Assembly: GCA_024236415.1 (NCBI GenBank) | Contig: JACKKN010000004.1 | Span: 141,001-205,000, forward strand | DNA from: Hyphomicrobiales bacterium | GTDB taxonomy: Bacteria > Pseudomonadota > Alphaproteobacteria > Rhodospirillales > JACKKN01 | Length of the DNA: 64,000 nucleotides | Reading direction: 5' to 3' | Part shown: positions 44,392 to 52,613 of the stretch, one piece after another | Numbering within the stretch: the first letter of the stretch is position 1 | Layout: every line of letters begins with the position of its first letter | Notes under the pieces: model-generated | Told to the model about the DNA's origin: nothing | What the model saw: the letters and a program-made list of their open reading frames with translations, nothing else | The model's database searches: none | Position numbers and translations under genes: made by a program

Positions 44392-45183
44392 TCAGCGCCC
44401 CGTGAAACGGGGCTTCTCCTTGGCCAGGAAGGCGCGGAAGCCCTCGCGGTAGTCGTCCGAATCGCAGACCGCGCGGCAGGCCGCCATCTCGGCCTCGGTG
44501 ATGGGGGCGGGGTCGCGCAGGCGGCGCAGCATGTACTTGTGCTGGCGCGCCGCCAGGGGCGCGCCGTCGGCGATGCGCCGGGCGGCGGCCTGGGTCTCGG
44601 CCGCCAGCTCGGCGTCCGGGTAGATGCGGTTCAGCAGGCCCCGGGCGTGGCTTTCCTCGGCGTTGAAGATGCGCCCTTCCAGCAGCATCTCCAGCACCAC
44701 CGGCTCGCCGGCCAGGCGCAGCACCACGTCCAGCTCGGGGTAGGCCAGCACGTTGCCGAGCCGGTTGATGGGCACCCCCAGGCGCGCCGAGTGGCCGCCC
44801 AGGCGCAGGTCCAGGCAGCAGGCGATCTCCAGCCCGCCGCCGGTGCAGGCGCCCTGGACCATGGCGATGGTGATGTGGCGGATCTCGCGCAGGGCCTTGA
44901 CCGCGCGGCGCACCACCTCGGCATAGGCCGTGGCCTGGGCGGCGTTGGCGCGCTCGGTCTCGAACTCCGAGATGTCGGCGCCGGCGGCGAAGGCCTCGTC
45001 CCCGGCGCCGCGCACGACCACGCAGCGCAGGTCGTCTTCGGCGTCCAGCTCCTCCATGACCTCGGCCAGGCGCCGCCAGGCGCCCTTGGTCAGGGCGTTG
45101 CGGCGGGCCGGGTTGTTAAGGGTCACGGTGGCGATCGGCCCGTCGCGGGCGACCAGCACGGAATCGGCGGCGGCTTGGGTCAT
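44392..45183 (-). CDS. Enoyl-CoA hydratase/isomerase family protein
   Basis: A 263-aa crotonase-fold enzyme. FAAGADISEF supplies the first oxyanion-hole strand; ITIAMVQGACTGGGLEIACCLDLRLGG is the second. The usual catalytic Glu positions (about 120 and 140 in rat ECH numbering) are not both clear: the second falls in LGVPINRLGNVLAYPELDVVLRLAG. The function may therefore be an isomerase or other crotonase reaction. ATG 45183 has GGGGAGAG upstream. It lies 10 bp ahead of the MlaF-like gene on the same strand. Confidence 0.85.
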   Translation of the reverse strand: MTQAAADSVLVARDGPIATVTLNNPARRNALTKGAWRRLAEVMEELDAEDDLRCVVVRGAGDEAFAAGADISEFETERANAAQATAYAEVVRRAVKALREIRHITIAMVQGACTGGGLEIACCLDLRLGGHSARLGVPINRLGNVLAYPELDVVLRLAGEPVVLEMLLEGRIFNAEESHARGLLNRIYPDAELAAETQAAARRIADGAPLAARQHKYMLRRLRDPAPITEAEMAACRAVCDSDDYREGFRAFLAKEKPRFTGR

Positions 45184-45367
45184 GGCGCTCTCCCCTGGGT
45201 GCGGCCCCCGTTTGATAGCGGACCCCGCGCGCCCTGGCCAATGCAAATTCGCGCTGCCTTCCACATGCCGGGAATTTCGACAATTCCGTTGAATTCGTGC
45301 CGGGGGCTGCGTACCGTCGTGGGTAAAGCCGCGCAGCGGTAACAAATTTCACACTGGGAGGTACACC

Positions 45368-46366
45368 ATGGGTGTCATCAAGTACGCCGTTCCGGCGGCG
45401 GTTATCGCCGGTCTTTCCCTGTCCACCCTTTCCGCGGGCGCCGAGACCCTGAAGGCGTCGCACCAGTGGCCTGGCGGCAAGGGCGACGTGCGCGACGAGA
45501 TGGTGCAGATCATCGCCAAGGAGGTGTCCAAGGCCGGCGTCGGCCTGGACATCAAGGTCTACCCGGGCAAGTCCCTGTTCAAGCCCAAGGAGCAGTGGGG
45601 CGCCATGGTCAAGGGGCAGCTCGACATCTCGGCCTTCCCGCTGGATTATGCCAGCGGCCGCCACCCGCAGTTCAGCGCCACCCTGATGCCCGGCCTGGTC
45701 AAGAACCACGACCACGCCCGGCGCCTGAACGGCTCGCCGTTCATGGCCGACATCAAGAAGATCATCAACGACGCCGGCGTCGTCGTGCTGGCCGACGCCT
45801 GGCTGGCCGGCGGGTTCGCGTCGAAGAAGAACTGCATCCGCGGCCCCGAGACCATGAAGGGCCAGGTCACCCGCGCCGCCGGCCCGGCCTTCGAGCAGAT
45901 GCTGGTCGGCGCCGGCGCCTCCATCGCCTCCATGCCCAGCTCGGCCATCTACCAGGCCATGCAGACCGGGGTGCTGGACGCCGCCAACACCAGCTCGGGC
46001 AGCTTCGTGTCGTACCGCATCTTCGAGCAGGTCAAGTGCCTGACGGCCCCGGGCGACCACGCGCTGTGGTTCATGTACGAGCCGATCCTGATGTCCAAGA
46101 AAAGCTGGGACAAGCTGAACAAGCAGCAGCAGGACGCCCTGATGGCCGCCGGCAAGAAGGCCGAGGACTACATGACCGGCCAGGCCAAGGGCCTGGACGA
46201 CAAGCTGGTGGCGACCTTCAAGAAGGCCGGGGTCGAGGTGGTGACCATGACCGGCGACGAGGCCGCCGCCTGGCGCGCCATCGCCGACAAGACGTCGTAC
46301 AAGATCTTCTCCGAGAAGGTCCCCGGCGGCAAGGAGCTGATCGAGAAGGCCCTGGCCGTCGAGTAG
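45368..46366 (+). CDS. dctP: TRAP transporter solute-binding protein (DctP family)
   Basis: A 332-aa periplasmic receptor. The signal peptide covers about 25 residues (AVPAAVIAGLSLSTLSAGAE). The mature part has TLKASHQWPGG, the conserved Arg in QVTRAAGPAFEQML (which normally binds the carboxylate of the ligand), and FSEKVPGGKELI near the end. GGGAGGT precedes the ATG. First gene of a complete three-gene TRAP system. The ligand is probably an organic acid, but it is not specified by the sequence. Confidence 0.92.
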   Translation: MGVIKYAVPAAVIAGLSLSTLSAGAETLKASHQWPGGKGDVRDEMVQIIAKEVSKAGVGLDIKVYPGKSLFKPKEQWGAMVKGQLDISAFPLDYASGRHPQFSATLMPGLVKNHDHARRLNGSPFMADIKKIINDAGVVVLADAWLAGGFASKKNCIRGPETMKGQVTRAAGPAFEQMLVGAGASIASMPSSAIYQAMQTGVLDAANTSSGSFVSYRIFEQVKCLTAPGDHALWFMYEPILMSKKSWDKLNKQQQDALMAAGKKAEDYMTGQAKGLDDKLVATFKKAGVEVVTMTGDEAAAWRAIADKTSYKIFSEKVPGGKELIEKALAVE

Positions 46367-46436
46367 CACCGCCCGTCACACCCCCGGGGCGCCCGGTGCC
46401 GGGCGCCCCCTTCCGCCGGCTGACCGAGGGGAGCGC

Positions 46437-46979
46437 GTGAACGCCTTCGTCAATGCCATCCGCGCCGTCTCCAGGGCCTGCGGCGTGGCCGCGGCCCTGC
46501 TGGTGGGCTCGGCCATCGTGGTGGTGTGCCAGATGGTGGTGATGCGCTACGTGCTCAAGGCCTCGACCGTCTGGCAGACCGACTACGTGATCTTCGCCCT
46601 GGTCGGCGCGACCCTGATCGGCAGTCCCTACGTGCTGATGCTCAAGGGCCACGTCAACGTCGACCTGCTGCCCATGTACCTGGGCCGGCGCGGGCGCATG
46701 GCGCTGGCCTACCTGTCGGCCCTGGCCGGGCTGGCCTTCAGCGGCCTGCTGGCCTGGTCCGGGTTCGAGCTGTTCGACGAGGCCCTGCGCGGCGGCTGGC
46801 GCACCGACACGGTGTGGGCCCTGCCGCTGTGGATCCCCTACCTGGCCCTGCCGGTGGGGGTCGGGCTGCTGGCCCTGCAGTACGTGGCCGACCTGCTGTC
46901 CCTGGCCATGGGCCGGCAGATGCCGTTCGAGGCCGAGCCCGGGTCCGAGCCCGGCGCCGCCTGGGGCGACGAACCATGA
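46437..46979 (+). CDS. dctQ: TRAP transporter small permease (DctQ family)
   Basis: A 180-aa membrane protein with four predicted spans (residues about 13-33, 45-65, 86-106 and 130-150). It has the family features VWQTDYVIFALVGATLIGSPYVLMLKGHVNVDLLP between spans 2 and 3. GTG start 46437, with GAGGGGAG upstream. Its stop overlaps the ATG of the large permease. It is the small subunit that pairs with DctM. Confidence 0.92.
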   Translation: MNAFVNAIRAVSRACGVAAALLVGSAIVVVCQMVVMRYVLKASTVWQTDYVIFALVGATLIGSPYVLMLKGHVNVDLLPMYLGRRGRMALAYLSALAGLAFSGLLAWSGFELFDEALRGGWRTDTVWALPLWIPYLALPVGVGLLALQYVADLLSLAMGRQMPFEAEPGSEPGAAWGDEP

Positions 46980-48292
46980 GCCCGCTGGTGATCGGCCTGC
47001 TGGTGGCGGTGGTGACCATCGCCGTCCTGGCCACGGGCATCCCGGTGGCCTTCGGCCTGGGCCTGGTGGCGGTGGGGTTCCTGGTCGCCTTCGAGGGCGC
47101 CGGGTCCCTGAACATCCTGGCCGAGACCTTCTATTCCGGCCTGGCCGAATTCGCCCTGGTGTCGATCCCCATGTTCATCGTCATGGGCGCCGCGGTGGCC
47201 TCGTCGCCGGCCGGCAAGGACCTGTACGAGGCCCTGGACCGGTGGCTGAACCGGGTGCCCGGCGGGCTGATCATTTCCAACATCGGCGCCTGCTCGCTGT
47301 TCGCCGCGCTGAGCGGCTCGTCGCCCGCCACCTGCGCCGCCATCGGCAAGATGGGCATCCCCGAGATGCGCGCCCGCGGCTACCCCGACGGGCTGGCCAC
47401 CGGGGCCATCGCCGCCGGCGGCACGCTGGGCATCCTGATCCCGCCGTCGATCACCATGATCGTGTACGGCATCGCCACCGAGACCTCGATCGGCCGGCTG
47501 TTCCTGGCCGGGGTGGTGCCGGGGCTGATGCTGACGGTCCTGTTCATGGCCTGGTCCCTCTATACCGCCTGGCGCAACGGCTACAGCTTCGCCGAGCGGG
47601 CCAACCGCTTCACGCTGCGCGCCAAGCTCGAGATCCTGCCCCGGGTGCTGCCGTTCCTGACCATCATCGTCGGCGTGCTGTACGTGCTGTACGGCGGCGT
47701 CGCCACGCCGTCCGAGGCCGCCGGGGTGGGGGCCATGTTCTGCCTGCTGCTGGTGGCCGTGATCTACCGCGTGTGGCAGCCGTCGCGCATCTGGCGCATC
47801 CTCAGCGACTCCATGCGCGAGAGCGTCATGATCCTGATGATCATCGGCGCCTCGGCCCTGTTCAGCTATACCCTGTCGTCCCTGTTCGTGACCCAGGCGG
47901 TGGCCCAGTTCATCGCCGACATGGAGGTCAACCGCTGGGTCCTCATGGTGCTGGTCAACCTGTTCCTGCTGGTGGCCGGGTTCTTCCTGCCGCCGGTGGC
48001 GGTGATCCTGATGACGGCGCCGATCCTGCTGCCGATCATCGAGCAGGCCGGCTTCGACCCCTACTGGTTCGCCGTGGTGTTCACCATCAACATGGAGATC
48101 GGCCTGATCACGCCGCCGGTGGGGCTGAACCTGTACGTGATCAACGGCATCGTCGCCGACGTGCCCCTGCCCACCATCCTGCGCGGGGCGCTGCCGTTCA
48201 TGCTGTGCATGGTGATCGGGATCGTGCTGCTGTGCCTGTTCCCGCAGCTCGCCACCTGGCTGCCCGAATACCTCATGGGCCAGGCGATCTGA
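46976..48292 (+). CDS. dctM: TRAP transporter large permease (DctM family)
   Basis: A 438-aa membrane protein with about 12 spans, the Na+-coupled transport subunit. It has family motifs SIPMFIVMGAAVASSPAGKDLYEALDRW, ALSGSSPATCAAIGKMGIPEM and the inverted-repeat counterpart ALFSYTLSSLF. ATG 46976 overlaps the dctQ stop (ATGA). With dctP and dctQ it forms one operon. An MTAPILLPII stretch near 350 and NMEIGLITPPVGLNLYVI near 378 belong to the second half of the pseudo-twofold structure. Confidence 0.93.
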   Translation: MSPLVIGLLVAVVTIAVLATGIPVAFGLGLVAVGFLVAFEGAGSLNILAETFYSGLAEFALVSIPMFIVMGAAVASSPAGKDLYEALDRWLNRVPGGLIISNIGACSLFAALSGSSPATCAAIGKMGIPEMRARGYPDGLATGAIAAGGTLGILIPPSITMIVYGIATETSIGRLFLAGVVPGLMLTVLFMAWSLYTAWRNGYSFAERANRFTLRAKLEILPRVLPFLTIIVGVLYVLYGGVATPSEAAGVGAMFCLLLVAVIYRVWQPSRIWRILSDSMRESVMILMIIGASALFSYTLSSLFVTQAVAQFIADMEVNRWVLMVLVNLFLLVAGFFLPPVAVILMTAPILLPIIEQAGFDPYWFAVVFTINMEIGLITPPVGLNLYVINGIVADVPLPTILRGALPFMLCMVIGIVLLCLFPQLATWLPEYLMGQAI

Positions 48293-48342
48293 GGGTCTCG
48301 TCCCCCAGGGGGCGTCACGCCGTCAACGGACTCCTTCGGCTT

Positions 48343-48468
48343 CCGTCGTTCCCGCGCCGGCGGCAACCCATTCCGTCGTCCTTGCGGTCCGGGCCGGGCA
48401 CCTATTTGGGTGCGCCCGTCGCCCGGTAACGAAGGCGGAATGGCTCCCCGCCTGCGCGGGGATGACGG
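48343..48468. repeat. REP-like inverted repeat pair
   Basis: Two 33-bp imperfect inverted arms, 48343-48375 and 48436-48468, both beginning or ending CCGTC(G/A)T(T/C)CCCGCGC and CCATTCCG, are separated by 60 bp. The right copy alone folds (CCCCGCCTGCGCGGGG). Located in the 333-bp gap after dctM; the gap has no gene. Confidence 0.65.
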
Positions 48469-48513
48469 TGGTGTCGGGGAATCGCCGGCGATCCAACGGC
48501 CGCGCCGCCACAA

Positions 48514-48595
48514 AATAAAAGGGGTCAGGCGCCTTTTATTGTTTCAAGATCGGGCGGTATTTCGCACGAATAAAAGGTGCCTGACCCCTTTTATT
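48514..48595. repeat. 82-bp palindromic element with AATAAAAGG...CCTTTTATT arms
   Basis: Two 27-bp inverted copies (48514-48540 and 48569-48595), one mismatch apart, around a 28-bp loop. Each begins AATAAAAGG and ends CCTTTTATT, so it is itself a partial palindrome. The core GGGGTCAGGC(G/A)CC is a frequent dispersed motif in bacterial genomes. It is far more AT-rich than the surroundings, suggesting a mobile REP-type element. It may also terminate dctM and the convergent gene. Confidence 0.7.
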
Positions 48596-48625
48596 GGGGG
48601 GCTTGGCGGGGCGGGGGGCGGGCGG

Positions 48626-50224
48626 TCAGGAGCCCTGGGGCCGGCGGCGGCGCTGGAAGCGCCAGCGGGCCACGGTCTGCTTGATCATGTCGGCGCTGCT
48701 GCTGTCGGCCTTCCAGGCGCTGGAGTAGCGCGCGCTCTTGCTGCGCGGCTGGTGCTCGGGCGGCAGGTCGTCGAACATGATGCGCGCCGGCACGGTGGTG
48801 CCGTCGCCGATGACGATGGCCTCCTGGGTGCGCAGGGCGGGCAGGGCGCGCATCAGGCTGCGCGCGCTTTCCGGCAGCGCCCGCTGCACGAACTCCTGGT
48901 CGGTGTCGTTGCTCATGCGCAGGCCGAAGATGGTGCCGCACTGGGACAGGATGCGCTGCGACAGGTCCGACGGCCGCTGGCTGACCAGGCACAGGGAGAC
49001 GCCGTGCTTGCGCCCCTCCTTGGCGATGCGGGCGAGGGCGTTCTTGGTCGGCATGAAGGCCGGCTCGTCGTCGCGCGGGATGTAGCGGTGCGCCTCTTCG
49101 CAGACCAGCAGCAGCGGCACGTCGTCGGAGCGCGGGTTCCACAGCGCGAAGTCGAAGATCATGCGCGACAGGATCGACACCACCACGTCGATGATCTCGG
49201 ACGGGATGCCCGACAGGTCGACCACGGTCATGGGCTTGCCCTCGACCGGGATGCGCAGCAGGAAGCCCAGGATCTCGTCCAGGTTGTCGAAGGCCATCTT
49301 GGTGGAGAACATGAAGGCGAAGCGGCGGTCGGCGCGCAGGCGCTCCAGCCGCTCGATCAGGCGCATGTAGGCCTGCACGGACTCGGCCCGCTCCAGCTTG
49401 CCCGACTCGGCGTCGATGATCTTGATCAGGTCGGTCAGCGAGAACGGCGACGGCGTGTCGACGGTGATGAAGGACGACAGCTCGGCGTTGCGGGTGAATT
49501 CGCGCCGGGCGCGCAGCACGGCGTTGCGCAGGATGCCGATCTGGTCCTCGCGGTCGTCGCCCTCGGTGCGCACGATGGTCTCCACCAGCTCCTCGGAGTT
49601 CATCAGCCAGTAGGGCAGGGTCAGGCTTTCCAGGCTGACCAGCTTGGCGATGTCGCCGAAGGCGTCGGCGTACTCGTTGTGGGGGTCCAGCAGCAGGACG
49701 TGGGCGTCGGGGTATTCGTGCAGCAGCGAGCGCAGGATCAGGGTCACGGTGCAGGACTTGCCCGACCCGGTGGTGCCCAGCACCGCGAAGTGCTTGCTGA
49801 GCAGGTCGTCGGTCAGCAGGAAGGCGTCCAGGTCGGCGCCCTGGTGCACCTTGCCGATGCGCACGTGGGGGGCCGAGGGGCGGGCGTAGACGTGCAGGGC
49901 GTCGGCCCGGTCGGCGGCGATCAGCGGCGCGCCGATGGAGGGGTAGCGCGACACGCCGCGCTGGAACGGCGCGTCGGGGCCGCCGAACACCTCGCCCAGG
50001 AAGTCGATGTCCACCTGCTGGTGGCGCTCGCCGTTGCCGGCGCCGGCCACCGCCTTGATGCCGTGCACCAGGCCATAGACCGTGTTCAGCTTGCCCGGCA
50101 TCTTGACCAGGTCGCCGACCGCCAGGTCGCTGCCCGACGCCGCCGCCGCCGGGTCCAGCTCGGCGATGGCGCGGGCGCCGTCGACCATGATCACGGCGCC
50201 GATCGTTTTTCCATGTTCGACCAT
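48626..50224 (-). CDS. HerA-like ATPase (DUF87 domain)
   Basis: A 532-aa P-loop protein. The N-terminal HAS-barrel-like region ends near 105; then the Walker A FAVLGTTGSGKSCTVTLIL, LLLDPHNEYADAF, Walker B VPLLLVCEEAHRYIP, the arginine-finger/sensor region CLVSQRPSDLSQRILSQCGT and a basic C-terminus. This is the archaeal/bacterial HerA-type DNA-translocase layout. No NurA nuclease or SIR2-like partner is adjacent, so an antiphage role is not indicated. ATG 50224 is the start that begins with the family N-terminus. Gap of 172 bp to glnA. Confidence 0.88.
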   Translation of the reverse strand: MVEHGKTIGAVIMVDGARAIAELDPAAAASGSDLAVGDLVKMPGKLNTVYGLVHGIKAVAGAGNGERHQQVDIDFLGEVFGGPDAPFQRGVSRYPSIGAPLIAADRADALHVYARPSAPHVRIGKVHQGADLDAFLLTDDLLSKHFAVLGTTGSGKSCTVTLILRSLLHEYPDAHVLLLDPHNEYADAFGDIAKLVSLESLTLPYWLMNSEELVETIVRTEGDDREDQIGILRNAVLRARREFTRNAELSSFITVDTPSPFSLTDLIKIIDAESGKLERAESVQAYMRLIERLERLRADRRFAFMFSTKMAFDNLDEILGFLLRIPVEGKPMTVVDLSGIPSEIIDVVVSILSRMIFDFALWNPRSDDVPLLLVCEEAHRYIPRDDEPAFMPTKNALARIAKEGRKHGVSLCLVSQRPSDLSQRILSQCGTIFGLRMSNDTDQEFVQRALPESARSLMRALPALRTQEAIVIGDGTTVPARIMFDDLPPEHQPRSKSARYSSAWKADSSSADMIKQTVARWRFQRRRRPQGS

Positions 50225-50316
50225 GGGAGTCCGTCCTGTCCCGGAAGGTTCGCGAGCCTCCATGAATACCCGGCGATGGTTAAGACTCGCTTACCCCCGG
50301 CGCCGCGACGGCGGAC

Positions 50317-50347
50317 AAAAAAAGGGCCCCGCCGGAGGACGGGGCCC
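50317..50347 (-). terminator. Rho-independent terminator after glnA
   Basis: On the minus strand, GGGCCCCG pairs with CGGGGCCC around an 8-nt loop, followed by a run of seven T. Confidence 0.9.
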
Positions 50348-50396
50348 AAGTTCCCGAAAGGGTCCGCGCAGGGCGCGGTTTAGCGACGGATTATTC

Positions 50397-51818
50397 TTAG
50401 GACGAGTAATACATCTGCCACTCGACCGGGTGCGGCGTGTGCTCGAAGTTGTAGACCTCTTCCCACTTCAGGGCGATGTAGCCGTCGATCTGGTCGTCGG
50501 TGAACACGTCGCCCTTCTTCAGGTACTCGCGGTCGGCCTCGAGCGCCTCGAGGGCCTCGCGCAGGGAGCCGCAGACCGTGGGCACGTCGGCCAGTTCCTC
50601 GGGCGGCAGGTCGTACAGGTTCTTGTCCATGGCGTCGCCCGGGTGCAGCTTGTTCTGGATGCCGTCCAGGCCGGCCATCATCATGGCCGCGAAGGCCAGG
50701 TAGGGGTTGGCGGTGGCGTCGGGGAAGCGCACCTCGACCCGCTTGCCCTTGGGCGAGGTCGAGAACGGGATGCGGCAGGACGCCGAGCGGTTGCGGGCCG
50801 AGTAGGCCAGCAGCACCGGGGCCTCGAAGCCCGGGATCAGGCGCTTGTAGCTGTTGGTGCCCGGGTTGGTGAAGGCGTTCAGCGACTTGGCGTGCTTGAT
50901 GATGCCGCCGATGTAGTACAGGGCCGTGTCCGACAGGTCGGCGTAGCCCGAGCCGGCGAAGGTGGGCTTGCCGTCCTGCCAGATGGACTGGTGGGTGTGC
51001 ATGCCCGAGCCGTTGTCGCCGGCCACCGGCTTCGGCATGAAGGTGGCCGACTTGCCATAGGTGTGGGCGACCATGTGGGTCACGTACTTGTAGATCTGCA
51101 CGTTGTCGGCGGCCCGCACCAGGGTGTCGAAGGCCATGCCCAGCTCGTGCTGGCTGGGCGCCACCTCGTGGTGGTGCTTGTCCATGGTCAGGCCCATTTC
51201 CTTCATGACCGTGACCATCTCGGCGCGCAGGTCGGTGGCCGAGTCCACCGGCGGCACCGGGAAGTAGCCGCCCTTGATGGGCGGGCGGTGCCCGGCGTTG
51301 CCCTCGGCCAGGATCTTGCCGGTGATGTAGGGGCCTTCCTCCGAGTCGAACTCGTAGAAGCAGTGGTTCATCCGCACGTCGAAGCGCACGTCGTCGAACA
51401 CGAAGAACTCGGGCTCGGCGCCCATGTAGGCGGTGTCGCCGATGCCGGTGCTGGACAGGTAGGCCATGGCGCGCTTGGCCAGGGCCCGCGGGTCACGCGA
51501 ATAGGGCTGGCCGGTGGACGGCTCCATGATGTCGCAGAACAGGATCATGTGGGTCTGCGCCGTGAAGGGGTCCATGACCGCCGTGGTGGCGTCGGGGATC
51601 AGCGACATGTCGGACTCGTTGATCGCCTTCCAGCCGGCGATGGACGACCCGTCGAACATGATTCCGTCGGTGAACGAGTCCTCGTCGATGAAGCTCGACT
51701 CCATCGACAGGTGCTGCCACTTGCCGCGCGGATCGGTGAAGCGGAGGTCGACGAACTTGATGTCGTTCTCCTTGATGACGTTAATCACGTCGGCGGGCGT
51801 CTTGCAGTTCAAAGACAT
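50397..51818 (-). CDS. glnA: Glutamine synthetase type I
   Basis: A 473-aa GSI-beta-type enzyme that makes glutamine from glutamate, ammonia and ATP. It has FDGSSIAGWKAINESDM, EPEFFVFD, the catalytic loop NGSGMHTHQSIW, NSYKRLIPGFEAPV and NRSASCRIP. The adenylylation Tyr is in DKNLYDLPPEE, so control by GlnE is expected. ATG 51818 has GAGGATC upstream. It is downstream of glnB by 65 bp on the same strand, the glnBA arrangement of alphaproteobacteria, and ends in a strong terminator. Confidence 0.96.
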   Translation of the reverse strand: MSLNCKTPADVINVIKENDIKFVDLRFTDPRGKWQHLSMESSFIDEDSFTDGIMFDGSSIAGWKAINESDMSLIPDATTAVMDPFTAQTHMILFCDIMEPSTGQPYSRDPRALAKRAMAYLSSTGIGDTAYMGAEPEFFVFDDVRFDVRMNHCFYEFDSEEGPYITGKILAEGNAGHRPPIKGGYFPVPPVDSATDLRAEMVTVMKEMGLTMDKHHHEVAPSQHELGMAFDTLVRAADNVQIYKYVTHMVAHTYGKSATFMPKPVAGDNGSGMHTHQSIWQDGKPTFAGSGYADLSDTALYYIGGIIKHAKSLNAFTNPGTNSYKRLIPGFEAPVLLAYSARNRSASCRIPFSTSPKGKRVEVRFPDATANPYLAFAAMMMAGLDGIQNKLHPGDAMDKNLYDLPPEELADVPTVCGSLREALEALEADREYLKKGDVFTDDQIDGYIALKWEEVYNFEHTPHPVEWQMYYSS

Positions 51819-51883
51819 TAGCGTGATCCTCTTTTCGTTGAGCTGGTCGGTCTGTTGGTTTTGGTGACGGCACGCGGGCCGGG

Positions 51884-52222
51884 TCAGATGGCCTCGGTGC
51901 CGCGTTCGTTGGTGCGCACCCGCACGGCTTCCTCGACGGGCAGGACGAAGATCTTGCCGTCGCCGATGCGCCCGGTGTGCGCGGCCTGCTGGATGGCCTC
52001 GATGGCGCCTTCGACCATGGGGTCGTCGACGACGACTTCGATCTTGACCTTGGGCAGGAAGTCCACCACGTACTCGGCGCCGCGGTAGAGCTCGGTGTGG
52101 CCCTTCTGGCGCCCGAAGCCCTTGGCTTCGACGACGGTGATCCCTTGCAGCCCGACGTCGTGCAACGCCTCCTTCACTTCGTCGAGCTTGAATGGCTTGA
52201 TGATGGCTTCGATTTTTTTCAT
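51884..52222 (-). CDS. glnB: Nitrogen regulatory protein PII
   Basis: A 112-aa trimeric signal protein that reports glutamine/2-oxoglutarate and ATP/ADP state to GlnE, NtrB and others. The N-terminus MKKIEAIIKPFKLDEVKEAL and the T-loop with uridylylation Tyr51 in YRGAEYVVDFLPKVK are intact, as is the C-terminal GRIGDGKIFVLPVEEAVRVRTNERG. GlnB rather than GlnK because it precedes glnA and not amtB. Driven by the sigma-54 promoter at 52360-52375. Confidence 0.96.
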   Translation of the reverse strand: MKKIEAIIKPFKLDEVKEALHDVGLQGITVVEAKGFGRQKGHTELYRGAEYVVDFLPKVKIEVVVDDPMVEGAIEAIQQAAHTGRIGDGKIFVLPVEEAVRVRTNERGTEAI

Positions 52223-52359
52223 GTACTTTGCCTCGGACTAAGCGCGATTGACCTGTTGATCGCCTGGGTGGCTGTTCGCCTGACTGGATTCTCGCACGAC
52301 CTGCCAACGGCCGGGGCCGCCGCCCCTGTTGGCGCGGCTCCGGTCCCCCGCGTTCCTAG

Positions 52360-52375
52360 AGCACGTAACGTGCCA
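52360..52375 (-). promoter_or_regulatory. Sigma-54 promoter for glnBA
   Basis: On the minus strand TGGCACGTTACGTGCT matches TGGCAC-N5-TTGCW at 10 of 11 fixed positions with GG-N10-GC spacing, 138 bp upstream of the glnB start. NtrC/RpoN control of glnB-glnA is established in Azospirillum and Rhodospirillum. Confidence 0.85.
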
Positions 52376-52613
52376 ACTTCCGGTGCCGCCCGACGGTGCC
52401 GGCATGGGGTTGGAAAAGGGCCCCGATTCAACGGACTAGCCGGCGCCGCGCCGCGGGGGTCGCGGTGCGCCCGGGACAATGCCTGCCCAAATTGAAGGCA
52501 GTTGCCGATAATTTCACCGCGCACCCCGGGCGGGGCGCCGTGAAAGGCCCTAGGCAGGGGCCCGGGCCCGTGGCAGAAAAGGGGCCCGGCACAGCAGCGA
52601 GCAGGCGCCCACC
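52376..52613. other. Rest of the 391-bp gap between glnB and the aminotransferase
   Basis: No gene seen. The gap from 52223 to 52613 holds the sigma-54 promoter of glnB and presumably upstream NtrC sites plus the promoter of the rightward aminotransferase. I find no clear additional repeat. Confidence 0.5.

Noticed and set aside
48626..50224. HerA-like ATPase as part of an antiphage system
   Set aside because: No nuclease, SIR2-like or other defence partner is adjacent; neighbours are TRAP transport and nitrogen genes.
48410..50383. A 657-aa plus-strand frame opposite the HerA-like gene
   Set aside because: Antisense shadow of a gene with clear P-loop motifs; composition is that of other shadows.
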